64,000 bases of DNA. Source: Irpex lacteus. Its lineage: Eukaryota; Basidiomycota; Agaricomycetes; Polyporales; Irpicaceae. Positions 43,598 through 52,960 of this stretch are shown one piece after another. Under the pieces are notes generated by a model. That model ran no database searches, was not told where the DNA came from, and worked only from the letters and a program-made list of their open reading frames with translations. The position numbers were made by a program, and so were the translations under genes. The first letter of the stretch is position 1; each line of letters starts with the position of its first letter. Location of the stretch: the NCBI GenBank assembly GCA_001986395.2, contig MQVO02000025.1, forward strand, positions 1 to 64,000, in the 5' to 3' direction.

Positions 43598-46500
43598 TTG
43601 GGTAACGTGCTGCACGGTATGGCATCAGCTGTAGTCGCTCCACGAGCTCCAGTCCAGCAGCAAGTATTGGCTGCGCCGATACCTCTAAAACCTCCCGAGC
43701 ACGACGCCATCGCCTTGGGAATGAGCCTTTTTCCGGAAACTGAGCCTCAACAGGGAGAGCAGGCCGCGGAGAACGTCGCTGCTTGGCAAGCTCAGGGATT
43801 GGCCCAAACGGTAGTCGACCCTTACAAGGCTGCTGGAGGACCGGCTACCGCCTCCAAACTGTCTCCCTCACGCCATTCAACCGGAGCACTCGTTCCTTCG
43901 CACGTACCAGGGGCTTCTAGAGCGTCGTACACCCCTGGAGGAGTTCCGCCTTCGTTCAACGGAGGGCCTCTGGTTCCCGGAGGAGGGCCACCGTCCGGAG
44001 GAGGACCCCCACTAGGAGGAGGTGGAGGACCCCCATTTGGAGGAGGGCCACCGTATGGAGGAGGACCACCGTATGGAGGGGGGCCACCTCAGGGAGGGGG
44101 ACCACCTCACGGAGGGCCACCACCTGGAGGAGCAGGCTACCCTCACGCAGGAGGGGGAGGACCGCCGTTCCCAGGAGGGGGAGGACCGCCTTTCCCAGGA
44201 GGAGGAGGAGGCGGCGGAGGTCCACCGCCACCTGGAGGACCCTTCGGAGCGTGGCTGCCCCAGCAGAACGGCCAGTGGGATCCACAGTTCCAGTTACCGA
44301 CCGCCCTCGTTCCTCAAATTAAGCTCGGTCAAACGGTTGACAGTGCCATCCCGGTCTGGGATGTGCTGGGTTCTTCCGCCCTTGAATGGTTCGCCTGCGT
44401 TCAGGAATTCGCGGGTGCCGGGGGGTACATTCCGTACCAGCTTGGTTACCACCTTTGGAGCCGTCTTAAGGAAGGATCTGGAGTGCGTTCTTGGTTTCAG
44501 AGTCTCACCCCCGACTGGAAAAGCTGGATGAGGAGGTATTATCTCAACTTCCTCGTTTCGGTAGAGCAGAACTGGTTGGGAGTCACCTGGAAACAAGACC
44601 GCAGCGCGGAGTACGCCATCCAGTCGTTCAGACAGAGTGGTCATACGCGCGAAGCTCCTTCGCAATTCCTACAACGTCGTTTGCTGTTCGCTCGTCTCTT
44701 GTATCCTCAGCTCATTGGAACACCCGAAGAGGTCCGCGAGGTTATGAGGGCCGCTCCAGTCGCTTGGAAGAACGTGTTAAACTCTGACCAACTGCCTTCG
44801 ATGATGGCCCTTCAGACACGAATCGTCGAGATGGAACCACAGCTGCTGTCTGCGGCCGAATACGCCCATTCGTCGGGAATCTCTAGGGACCAATTCGCGA
44901 GGTACATGAGGGACTTCATGCGAGAACACGGAGGAGACGTGCGTAGCCTACGTCCGAGGAACGTACACGCCATCGCCGCAGGGTCCGCGAACGAGCTCGA
45001 GGAACTCGAGCAGCTGAACTATACCGCATCTAGGAACGACGAACTACTAGTGGAGAACGACTCGCCTACGGTCGTCGAGTGCTATGCCTTCGCCAAGAAA
45101 CGCCAGCGTCCACCTCCAAAGGGGGGCTATCCCTTCAAGAAACGTGACGAAGTCGTGAGCCCCCTGAGGCCTCCTCCCTCTCCCTGCAAGTGCTGCGGAA
45201 GCAACAAGCATTGGGACAAGGAGTGCCCGTGGTACAGCATGTGGGAGAGGAAATTCGGTAAAGGGAAGGATAAGGTCGCTCGTGTAGCTGGTACTTTTAC
45301 GGATGACGAAACCTTCAACGATTTGTATAGTAATACTTTCGACGAGCTGGTAATGCAAGCCTGCAATGCCCTCTACCTCGACCCTGCTGTGAAGACCGCT
45401 CGATTCGCTTTCACAGGCCTCATGGAAGGATTAGAAGCTGCGCAAGCACAACCTCCCGAAGCTAAAGTCGAGCGAACGCGGACGTCAGCGACCATCCCCG
45501 AAGGCCAACGTCGAAGGGTTACCGTCGAAGTGATTCCCGAGGAACCGTCCGAGAAGCCCACGGCGACCGTCTACCTCATCGAAGAGAACACCCTAGACGG
45601 GGAGATTCACGAGGTACCCTTTGAGGCGTCGAACACCGTAGAGGTTCCCGAGCCATCACCTGCGAGTTCGTGTGAACCTGCCTCTCAAGAGGTTAGATGG
45701 GTACGACCTCGTCGCTATAAGCCCAGCGGAAGCTCAGCTGTCGGGGTATCAGTACTATCTCTACGAGGATGCCTGAACGATCCCAACGCACCGGAAGTAG
45801 ACGTCCGGCTGGATTCGGGAGCCGACATCTCGTTAATCTCAGCAGAATACTATGCTACGTTAGACAAACGACCCAAGCTGCGCCGTGGACGGAAGATGGA
45901 ACTGTGGCAGCTCACGGACAGGTCCTCAAAGATCGAAGGCTACATCGACCTTCCACTATTCCTGAGAAGTCGAAGCGGGGAAATAGTAGGACTCCATGCG
46001 GAGGTGTACGTGGTACCCGGAATGAACGTCCCCATCCTCCTAGGGGAAGACTTCCACCTAGCGTACGAACTCACGGTTAAACGTCACGTCGAGTTTGGCT
46101 CGACAGTGTCACTCGGCGAAACTGGGTGGGAGTTCGAAGCCAAAGGAGTAAAGCGTTCTATGTACCCGGGAATAAGTTCGAACCCTTCACATCTGGCTTC
46201 ATTCGTGCGAGCTAAGCTACATCGCCGTAACAAGAACAAGCGTTGGCGGCGGTCGAAAGCTGACCTGAGACATCGCAGAACGGCTCTGGTGGCTGAGGAT
46301 ACACGGATCCCCCCTCAGACCTGCGTGAATGTCTCTATCTCCTGCTCGTTCGAAGAATGCGAGACGTGGCTCGTGGAGAAGACGATGCTGGGGGACGACC
46401 GAGTAGCCCCGCTAGTCGTACCCAACGTCCTCGTCGACGCTAGTTACCCTCGAATTCCCGTCACCAACACCACGATGAAGAGTCGTTGGCTACGAAAGGG

Positions 46501-48880
46501 GGAAGTGTTAGCCGAATTGCTCGATCCACGAGAACACTTTGACCGACCGCGGAACGCGCTGCACTGGGCGGAGATGTCGAATGCCGCTTCCCGGACTGCA
46601 GCCTTGTCCTCAGCCCTTAATGGGTCTGACCAGGATGAGAAAGGTCGCGATAGAGTCTTCTGGGCGAAAGAGGATGGATCGTGTGTAGAGATGATGGAGA
46701 AGGAAGGACGGAATTCGGAAGTATCGAGAGTACTGGGAGAGGACGGAGCGACGATAGAGCTTGAGGAAGACTGGGGACCGAAGACGGCGGAGGTACCCGA
46801 CCCCACGGTCTACCCTTCCTCTAAGCTTGAGGAACTGATCGACGTCGCAGACGTACCTGAAGATCTGAAGCCTAAAATCTGGGAGATGCTGCGTAAGAGA
46901 CAACACGCGTTCGGATTCGACGGAAGATTAGGCCACATGGAAGTGAAGTGCAGAATACGAACGAAAGACGGGGTGGAGCCCGTTTCCGTTCCCATGTACG
47001 CGAGCTCCCCCGCGAAGCGGCAAGTCATCGACGCCCAGCTGCAAACATGGTTCGAACAAGGCGTTATCGAGCCCTCGCAGAGCCCATGGGGAGCCCCAGT
47101 GGTCATCGTGTATCGGAACGGGAAAGCGAGGTTTTGCGTTGACTACAGGAAGCTAAATGCTTTAACGATACCGGACGAATTCCCTCTTCCCCGACAAACA
47201 GAGATCCTGTCGGCGTTGTCAGGAGCCCAAGTACTATCTTCTCTGGATGCCCTGTCGGGCTTCACCCAAATCGAGATCGCCGACGAAGACGTCGAGAAGA
47301 CAGCTTTTCGTACGCACCGAGGGCTCTTCCAGTTCAGACGGATGCCGTTCGGTCTGAAGAATGGACCATCGATCTTTCAGAGAACAATGCAGAATATACT
47401 GGCGCCATACCTATGGTTATTCACGCTAGTGTACATCGACGACATCGTGGTGTACTCTAAGACGTACGAGGAACATCTCGAACACCTCGATAAGGTGCTG
47501 GAAGCGGTAGAGAAGGCTGGGCTGACGCTTTCTCCAAAGAAGTGCCACCTGTTTTATAGTTCGATACTGCTGCTCGGACATAAAGTATCTCGCCTAGGGC
47601 TGTTGACGCACGAAGAGAAGGTTAAAGCCATCAGCGAACTAGCACGGCCCACGAAAGTATCAGAGCTTCAAACCTTCCTAGGCATGATCGTCTACTTCTC
47701 GGCCTTCATCCCTTACTACGCAGACATAGCGTCCCCATTGTTCAAGCTGCTGAGAAAGGGAACTGCCTGGCGTTGGGGGCCTGAGGAAGAAGAGGCGTTC
47801 GAGATGGCAAAGTCTGCACTCCAGGCCGCCCCGGTGTTGGGACACCCAATCGAAGGTCGCCCGTACCGGTTGTACACCGACGCATCTAACGAAGCGATCG
47901 GGTGCTGCCTACAGCAAGTTCAACCAATAGAGGCGAAAGACTTGAAAGGGACGAAGGCTTACGAGAAACTCGCCAGAGCCTTCGAATTGAAGGAAGACGT
48001 ACCGAGGTTCGTAGTCAAGCTATCGAACAAGACGGAAGACCACTCGTTTAAGGACAACTGGGGCGACTCTCTCGACTCAACCTGGATCCACGTTGAGAGA
48101 GTCTTAGCGTACTGGTCCCGGACGTTGAAGAGTGCGGAGACCCGCTACTCCGCAACGGAAAGGGAGGCCCTCGGCGCGAAAGAAGGGCTCGTACGATTCC
48201 AGCCCTATATCGAAGGAGAGAGAATACTGCTGATCACGGACCATGCGGCTCTTCAGTGGGCAAAGACTTACGAGAACGCGAACAGAAGGCTGGCAGCGTG
48301 GGGGGCGATCTACTCCGCCTTCGCACCAGGCCTGGAGATTATACACCGTCCTGGGCGTACTCACTCCAACGTAGACCCTCTCTCCCGTCTTGCCAGGGTC
48401 CCGCCAGCCCACACTTCTCCCGTCACAGACCAGTCTCCATCATTACGACTCGATAGCGAAGAAGCGCAGTCTGCGGAGGAAAGGGCTGAAGAGGAGCCTG
48501 CACGAAGAGCAGGAATGTCCGTGACCTTGTCGGAATGGAAGGACGCGTTGCTGGAAGCGGAAGGCATGTCGACGAGACGAAGCAAGCGACTAGCAGCGAA
48601 GAAGCCAGAGGAAGTAACTACGGCAGGTGACGGGGGGGCACCCACCTCGACGGATCACACGACCGAGCCTACTGGAACTGAACGTCAACACCAGTCGCCG
48701 AAGGACGAGTCAGACACGGATCCGTACGAGTCGCGACGCGCACCTCTCGACTTTCATGCCAGTAAACTCCCACTTCCACCCCCCAGTACGTTCACATCAG
48801 CAACACCCTCGATACCCCCGTATCACGCAGTCATGTCTCCTCATCCCGTTCAGCGAGGCTGCTCTGCCCTCTTCCTTTGA
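43598..48880 (+). CDS. Gypsy Gag-protease-RT-RNase H polyprotein, 3'-truncated
   Basis: 1760 codons in one frame. A Gly/Pro-rich tract (about residues 120-215) is followed by the gag capsid region (YHLWSRLKEGSGVRSWF; PSQFLQRRLLFARLLYPQL). A CX2CX4HX4C knuckle (CKCCGSNKHWDKEC) sits near 529, the aspartic protease (VRLDSGADISLIS) near 737, the RT with FCVDYRKLNALT, FRRMPFGLKNGPS and the catalytic YIDD near 1279, and RNase H from LYTDASNEAIG to ITDHAALQW and HRPGRTHSNVDPLSR. Between the first two RNase H motifs there are about 65 residues more than I expect for the family. The last 50 codons (from 48733) are read from the adjoining inverted module and are not part of the element. No integrase follows. 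Confidence 0.88.
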   Translation: MGNVLHGMASAVVAPRAPVQQQVLAAPIPLKPPEHDAIALGMSLFPETEPQQGEQAAENVAAWQAQGLAQTVVDPYKAAGGPATASKLSPSRHSTGALVPSHVPGASRASYTPGGVPPSFNGGPLVPGGGPPSGGGPPLGGGGGPPFGGGPPYGGGPPYGGGPPQGGGPPHGGPPPGGAGYPHAGGGGPPFPGGGGPPFPGGGGGGGGPPPPGGPFGAWLPQQNGQWDPQFQLPTALVPQIKLGQTVDSAIPVWDVLGSSALEWFACVQEFAGAGGYIPYQLGYHLWSRLKEGSGVRSWFQSLTPDWKSWMRRYYLNFLVSVEQNWLGVTWKQDRSAEYAIQSFRQSGHTREAPSQFLQRRLLFARLLYPQLIGTPEEVREVMRAAPVAWKNVLNSDQLPSMMALQTRIVEMEPQLLSAAEYAHSSGISRDQFARYMRDFMREHGGDVRSLRPRNVHAIAAGSANELEELEQLNYTASRNDELLVENDSPTVVECYAFAKKRQRPPPKGGYPFKKRDEVVSPLRPPPSPCKCCGSNKHWDKECPWYSMWERKFGKGKDKVARVAGTFTDDETFNDLYSNTFDELVMQACNALYLDPAVKTARFAFTGLMEGLEAAQAQPPEAKVERTRTSATIPEGQRRRVTVEVIPEEPSEKPTATVYLIEENTLDGEIHEVPFEASNTVEVPEPSPASSCEPASQEVRWVRPRRYKPSGSSAVGVSVLSLRGCLNDPNAPEVDVRLDSGADISLISAEYYATLDKRPKLRRGRKMELWQLTDRSSKIEGYIDLPLFLRSRSGEIVGLHAEVYVVPGMNVPILLGEDFHLAYELTVKRHVEFGSTVSLGETGWEFEAKGVKRSMYPGISSNPSHLASFVRAKLHRRNKNKRWRRSKADLRHRRTALVAEDTRIPPQTCVNVSISCSFEECETWLVEKTMLGDDRVAPLVVPNVLVDASYPRIPVTNTTMKSRWLRKGEVLAELLDPREHFDRPRNALHWAEMSNAASRTAALSSALNGSDQDEKGRDRVFWAKEDGSCVEMMEKEGRNSEVSRVLGEDGATIELEEDWGPKTAEVPDPTVYPSSKLEELIDVADVPEDLKPKIWEMLRKRQHAFGFDGRLGHMEVKCRIRTKDGVEPVSVPMYASSPAKRQVIDAQLQTWFEQGVIEPSQSPWGAPVVIVYRNGKARFCVDYRKLNALTIPDEFPLPRQTEILSALSGAQVLSSLDALSGFTQIEIADEDVEKTAFRTHRGLFQFRRMPFGLKNGPSIFQRTMQNILAPYLWLFTLVYIDDIVVYSKTYEEHLEHLDKVLEAVEKAGLTLSPKKCHLFYSSILLLGHKVSRLGLLTHEEKVKAISELARPTKVSELQTFLGMIVYFSAFIPYYADIASPLFKLLRKGTAWRWGPEEEEAFEMAKSALQAAPVLGHPIEGRPYRLYTDASNEAIGCCLQQVQPIEAKDLKGTKAYEKLARAFELKEDVPRFVVKLSNKTEDHSFKDNWGDSLDSTWIHVERVLAYWSRTLKSAETRYSATEREALGAKEGLVRFQPYIEGERILLITDHAALQWAKTYENANRRLAAWGAIYSAFAPGLEIIHRPGRTHSNVDPLSRLARVPPAHTSPVTDQSPSLRLDSEEAQSAEERAEEEPARRAGMSVTLSEWKDALLEAEGMSTRRSKRLAAKKPEEVTTAGDGGAPTSTDHTTEPTGTERQHQSPKDESDTDPYESRRAPLDFHASKLPLPPPSTFTSATPSIPPYHAVMSPHPVQRGCSALFL
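43960..44250 (+). repeat. Gly/Pro-rich coding minisatellite in Gag
   Basis: About 95 codons consist almost entirely of units such as GGGPPYGGGPPQGG and GGGGPPFPGGGG, with GGAGGAGGN DNA periodicity of about 21-24 bp in places. It lies between the N-terminal Gag region and the capsid-like domain. It should be disordered and length-variable. Confidence 0.85.
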
Positions 48881-50785
48881 ATTTCCGCTGCCTGACCACT
48901 CTGATCAAGTTACGGCAATAGTGTCAGATACGAAGCTTGCAGACGGTACGGATCGGGAACGTGCATTGAGTCGAGGTAGAGGTCAACGTTATGATGTTAC
49001 CGGGCCATCGCGGTGAGTAATCATCACTCTTAGATGTCTCTACATGCGCTGATCAAGACATTATCCCGTCTTAGCAGTCCTCGTATCTGACCGTCTTGTA
49101 ATCCATTACACGCCAGAACGCACAACTTCAACGACCTACCCGTGCCATTCATGGTCTGCACCAATGAATTCTGTCGCTTCGTCTCGTCTGGGCCCACCAA
49201 TATCTCACGCGCTATGACCGTTAAACCCTCCTGACTGACTGAACGAGGACGAAGGATTCGTTTTGTTACTGGTTCTCCATAGGCGTCGTCGGTGAGTCCT
49301 CTTCATGTGCATATACCCTCCTTCTTACGTACTTAGTTTTCATCTCCCTATTCCTCCCCACCCTGCCGCCTAATTCATAGACGACGTCAACTATCGCTAT
49401 AGATCTAGACCAGCCCGAGACGGGTCTCGTGTTTCGATCCCCCTCGTTTAACGAACCCGCCTCACTACAGATGTCTCCACGGAAAATGCAACCCCCATGT
49501 CTTCGTCGCCATATACCCATCGGACTTCAAAGAGGCTGCCAGCCTGCATAGTGGCCATCGCGACTCCATCGACCTTGCGCGCTGTGCAATCCACGCAGAC
49601 GTCAATGCCAACCGGAGATTCTGAAATACTGACGACGTCTTCAACGAGCTGGGTGCTTTATGTGCGAATGGTGTTTCTCTGGAAACCCCACTGGTACATT
49701 TTCTACTTCACCTTCATTACGCTCAACAACACTTACCCTTTACAGGATATCACATGGCTGTATTTGATCTACTGATGACGACCCTCAAACTGCTCTTCCG
49801 ATGTAGCATTCTACCCCCCTTCATACGAGACAAGTGTTACGCATCAACTCTCAAGGACGTCGGCCAACAAGCAAGTCCAGTCTTTAGTGGCTCGCACGCT
49901 AGAGTACGTGAGGTGGAGGCGTGGCATACAACGAAGTCTTGGTATCTCGTTCGGTCAGCTGCTTATGCTCTGGTTTACTACCGCGTCCTCTGACTTATGA
50001 GTGTCATGTCAATGTCTTCTCAGCCCTTGTCCCGCCTCTTTGCTCATGCTAGGCCACACCTTCCCCGCTCAGGATTACTTCGTCTTGCCTTCTCAAGCCA
50101 AGGGTGATGTCATGGCTATATGCGCATCACATGACTGGGGTAAGGGTTGATGTATATAACGTTGATATCTTCCTGTTAAATACTGACATCCTTTCTTTGG
50201 CTCGAGTGTACTCGCCCATTATAGGTATTATAACATTTTGTACATCTATCCATACCTTTGTCAGTGCGGCTGCACGTTGGCCATCGCGTAGAGGTGTCCG
50301 GGTTCGGAAGTCAACACGGCCGTGACAAGACGTCGCACGTAGTTGAGTTCGTTTGCTTCTCCAGGGACGTCGGAATATATTTGATCAACCAGTATATTGC
50401 AAGAGCTTCTTGCTCGAGAGTACTGCTGCTTACATCGTAGAGTTTCTAGTGCCTCGGACCTCCTGTAAAGCCCGACACGCGAACGAGAAACCATGTACGA
50501 CTACTGTAGGAAAGCGAGTAATTTATCTACGGATGTCGAAGGAGTGACGAGAAAGGACTTCGCTAGCGATCATTCATCCAGTGTGTGTGGCATCAGGGTA
50601 CATGTATCCACCCGCGCACTTGGCTCGAGGTCTCAGGTAGTGCCGTAGAGGTAGAAGCTACAATACTAAGTCGCTATTTCAGGCACTGGTATAATCTACA
50701 TGTTATGCGAAGATGGTCAGGCTAGCTACTCGATGTCTCTATGTACAAAAAAACTGTCGTCAGGTAGGAATACAAATACATGGGA
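48733..50785 (+). repeat. Intergenic module I5, inverted copy of I3
   Basis: Reverse complement of 31248-33310. The match starts at the junction with the Gypsy element inside CGCGACGCGCACCTCTCG and becomes nearly identical from about 50050 to 50785. The degraded gene now lies on the plus strand: the conserved exon is at about 49120-49291 (HNFNDLPVPF, CTNEFCRFVSSGPTNISRA), interrupted by one TGA, and ends at GTGAGT. A piece near 49530-49660 (IVAIATPSTLRAVQSTQTS) matches I3. The gene would converge on the 3' end of gene E. Confidence 0.7.
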
Positions 50786-52797
50786 TCAGGACTGGGTGTT
50801 TATAGGGAATGCACCGGGGATGTTCAATGGCTCATCTTTGACTACATGTAACTGAGAAGGATCCATATGGGATATGATGACTGAACGGAACTCGTCGATC
50901 TGCGCGGAAGTCCAGTGCGACGTCCTTCCCTTAGATACACCAATATCGAAGAGATCCAGTGCATTCTGGCCCTCCAGCGTGCGAGCATCCCAGTCAATTT
51001 TGTCTTCTGCACACCGGAGAAGTTCGAAGAAGGCATCGTAGTGGCACCGGTCGCAAGCCCAATGCAGGGCTGTTCGCCCCAAACTGTCCTTCATGTTCAC
51101 ATCTGCGCCTTTGTTAACGAGTAATTCCATCAAGTCATCTCTCCCAACACGGGCGGCATAAGCCAGGGTGGGCTCTGCTGCAGCATCGGCACCTTCCGCT
51201 AGGAGGGATGCCACACTTGAAGGCGAGAATGTGATTGCATACTGTAAGGGAGTATACCTGATGGCGTCGAATAAAGAAGACCGGGCCACGGTGTATTCGG
51301 TGGCTTCGAGGGATTCTAGTAAACGTGCAGTGTCTTCGTAAGAGTGCCTAAAACGGCGAGATAGGACGTCTTGGAGTGCATCTAAGGCGCCCGTGTTGAA
51401 GATGGATCGGAAGACGGTGATTGCGGCTGAGTTTGTTTGGATGGTCTCCGTGAATGATCTACCTGGATCGGGTTCACATACGAGATGTTGAAAGAGACCA
51501 AATGCAAGCACGTCGTGGGCTGAAGGCGCTGTCTCTGTGCTACAAGCACACCGGTGTCAGTCGTTCGAGAATTGAGAAAGCGAAAGGATACTGCTCAACA
51601 GACTCAGCGAGAAAAAGTGCGTCTGCACCTGCCTCCACCAGGAAACGGACAATCTCGAGCTGATCTTCAGTGGGATCGTTTTGCCATTCCACACAGGCGT
51701 GCTAAGATATCGGTATTCAGTAAGAATATACGGCCAGGCGGCGAAGAAGACGGCCTACCCAAAGGATAGAATTACCCTCGATGTCGATGTCCCAAATGGA
51801 GGCTTGCTGTTTTGCGAACAAATCACGAACACCATGTACATCGGCGTGCATGATTGCTTGAAGGATGGGGGAAGAGTAAGGAACGGTTCTATGTGCGTTG
51901 AGCGAGAAATGAATTCGTCTGGATGACGAGGCCTGAAACGAGCCATAAAAGAGTGACCAAGGAGGAAGGGTATATGCTACTTTTGCGGGCTTCAAGTGTG
52001 TGCCGCGGCAAGTTTCGACATTGCAGCAGTTCCAGGGTGTGAAAGCGGGATGAAGCAGCTGTTTCGACATAAACAGCTGGCCAACATAGGGTGTCAGCGA
52101 GTGTGGGATGAGGGGTGTGTGCGAGCGAGCATGACAACGACATGTGCAGTCGTGAGAGCACTGCAGGGTACCCGTTCGTTCATGGGAGCTGACAGAGACG
52201 GATATGCATGGTTGGGGGCTTGCAGAAGTGCTGGTGGTGTGCTGAGGCACATGGTACACTGTGGAATCTTCAATTTTCCGGTAGATGGTGTCCGTTCGAA
52301 CTGCAATAAACTCCAGGTAGCCTCTGATCAAGCATCAATCGCCTGCATGAGTGTGATAAATGAGATTCTCACTTGTTCATGTAACCCTGCATCCCTCGTA
52401 ACGTCTCCCTAAGCTCCTTGAGTTTCTGCGAGATTTCCTCAAATTCTCCCTTCTTCATGATGTATCTTGTTGATGAAATCCTGACTCCACTGGACGTACC
52501 GCCATTGATCTTGGATCGCGCTTTGATCTTCTCCATGAGCGTATTCACCTCTTCGAGGCGGTGTCGTGCTGTGTCACAGAGCCGCTCGATATGTGTGACG
52601 GCTCGTGGAGGATATGAAACGAGGCCAGACTGTGGCAGGTCAATGGTGTTCAAGAGAAACTCGACATCGGCGCATGCGTCCTGTAAAGCTTGGACTTTCT
52701 CGGGTGCACCCTTTATGGCCTTGCGGATCTCGTTGACCTTGGCAAAGACGGTGCAGCCGAACGAGACGATACCGATGATAGCGCTCGCTGGGTCCAT
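50786..52797 (-). CDS. Gene E: Helo-like / Cys-His / ankyrin protein
   Basis: Exons (minus strand) 52797-52373, 52323-51759, 51701-51604 and 51539-50786 join in phase to 613 codons. N-terminus MDPASAIIGIVSFGCTVF with amphipathic helices (KVNEIRKAIKGAPEKV). The Cys/His block CSHDCTCRCH ... CCNVETCRG. Ankyrin repeats: LLAEGADAAAEPTLAYAA, LLVNKGADVNMKDSLGRTAL. The tail is NIPGAFPINTQS. An ATG 29 codons upstream in the same frame exists, but the chosen ATG matches the start of B, D and F and lies about 80 bp from the conserved TATA. The gene is B-type at its 5' end and has a C-like 3' flank, as does D. Confidence 0.75.
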
Positions 52798-52960
52798 ACC
52801 GTTGTGGATGAGGGGACGTAGGCAGAGACGAAGGTTGCGGGGGATTTGAGGGCAGCCCGTCCTCGATCGAGTAGCCATATGCACGCAGAGATCAGCTCGT
52901 GTACTCGGATGCGATGCAGAGCGGACACACCATCAATCGATGTACAGGGGACCTGGAAAA
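52798..52960 (-). promoter_or_regulatory. Conserved promoter block of gene E
   Basis: On the minus strand this holds TGTACATCGATTGATGGT, CATCCGAGTACACGAGCTGA, a TATA-like ATATGGCTAC (52880-52871) and GACGGGCTGCCCTC, in the order seen for B, D and F. Confidence 0.45.

Larger units (their letters stand above)
42260..48732 (+). mobile_element. Truncated Ty3/Gypsy LTR retrotransposon (gag-PR-RT-RH; no integrase, no 3' LTR)
   Basis: One long frame encodes Gag, protease, reverse transcriptase and RNase H in the order of Ty3/Gypsy. The integrase that should follow is absent. At about 48,732 the sequence switches, within the ORF, to an inverted copy of the cluster's intergenic module (reverse complement of 33310 downward). 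The element therefore lost its 3' third in, or before, the rearrangement that created the inverted half of the gene cluster. The 5' boundary is approximate. Confidence 0.85.

Noticed and set aside
48733..48880. Last 50 codons of the Gypsy ORF as part of the polyprotein
   Set aside because: This DNA is the inverted copy of module I3; the frame is open there by chance.
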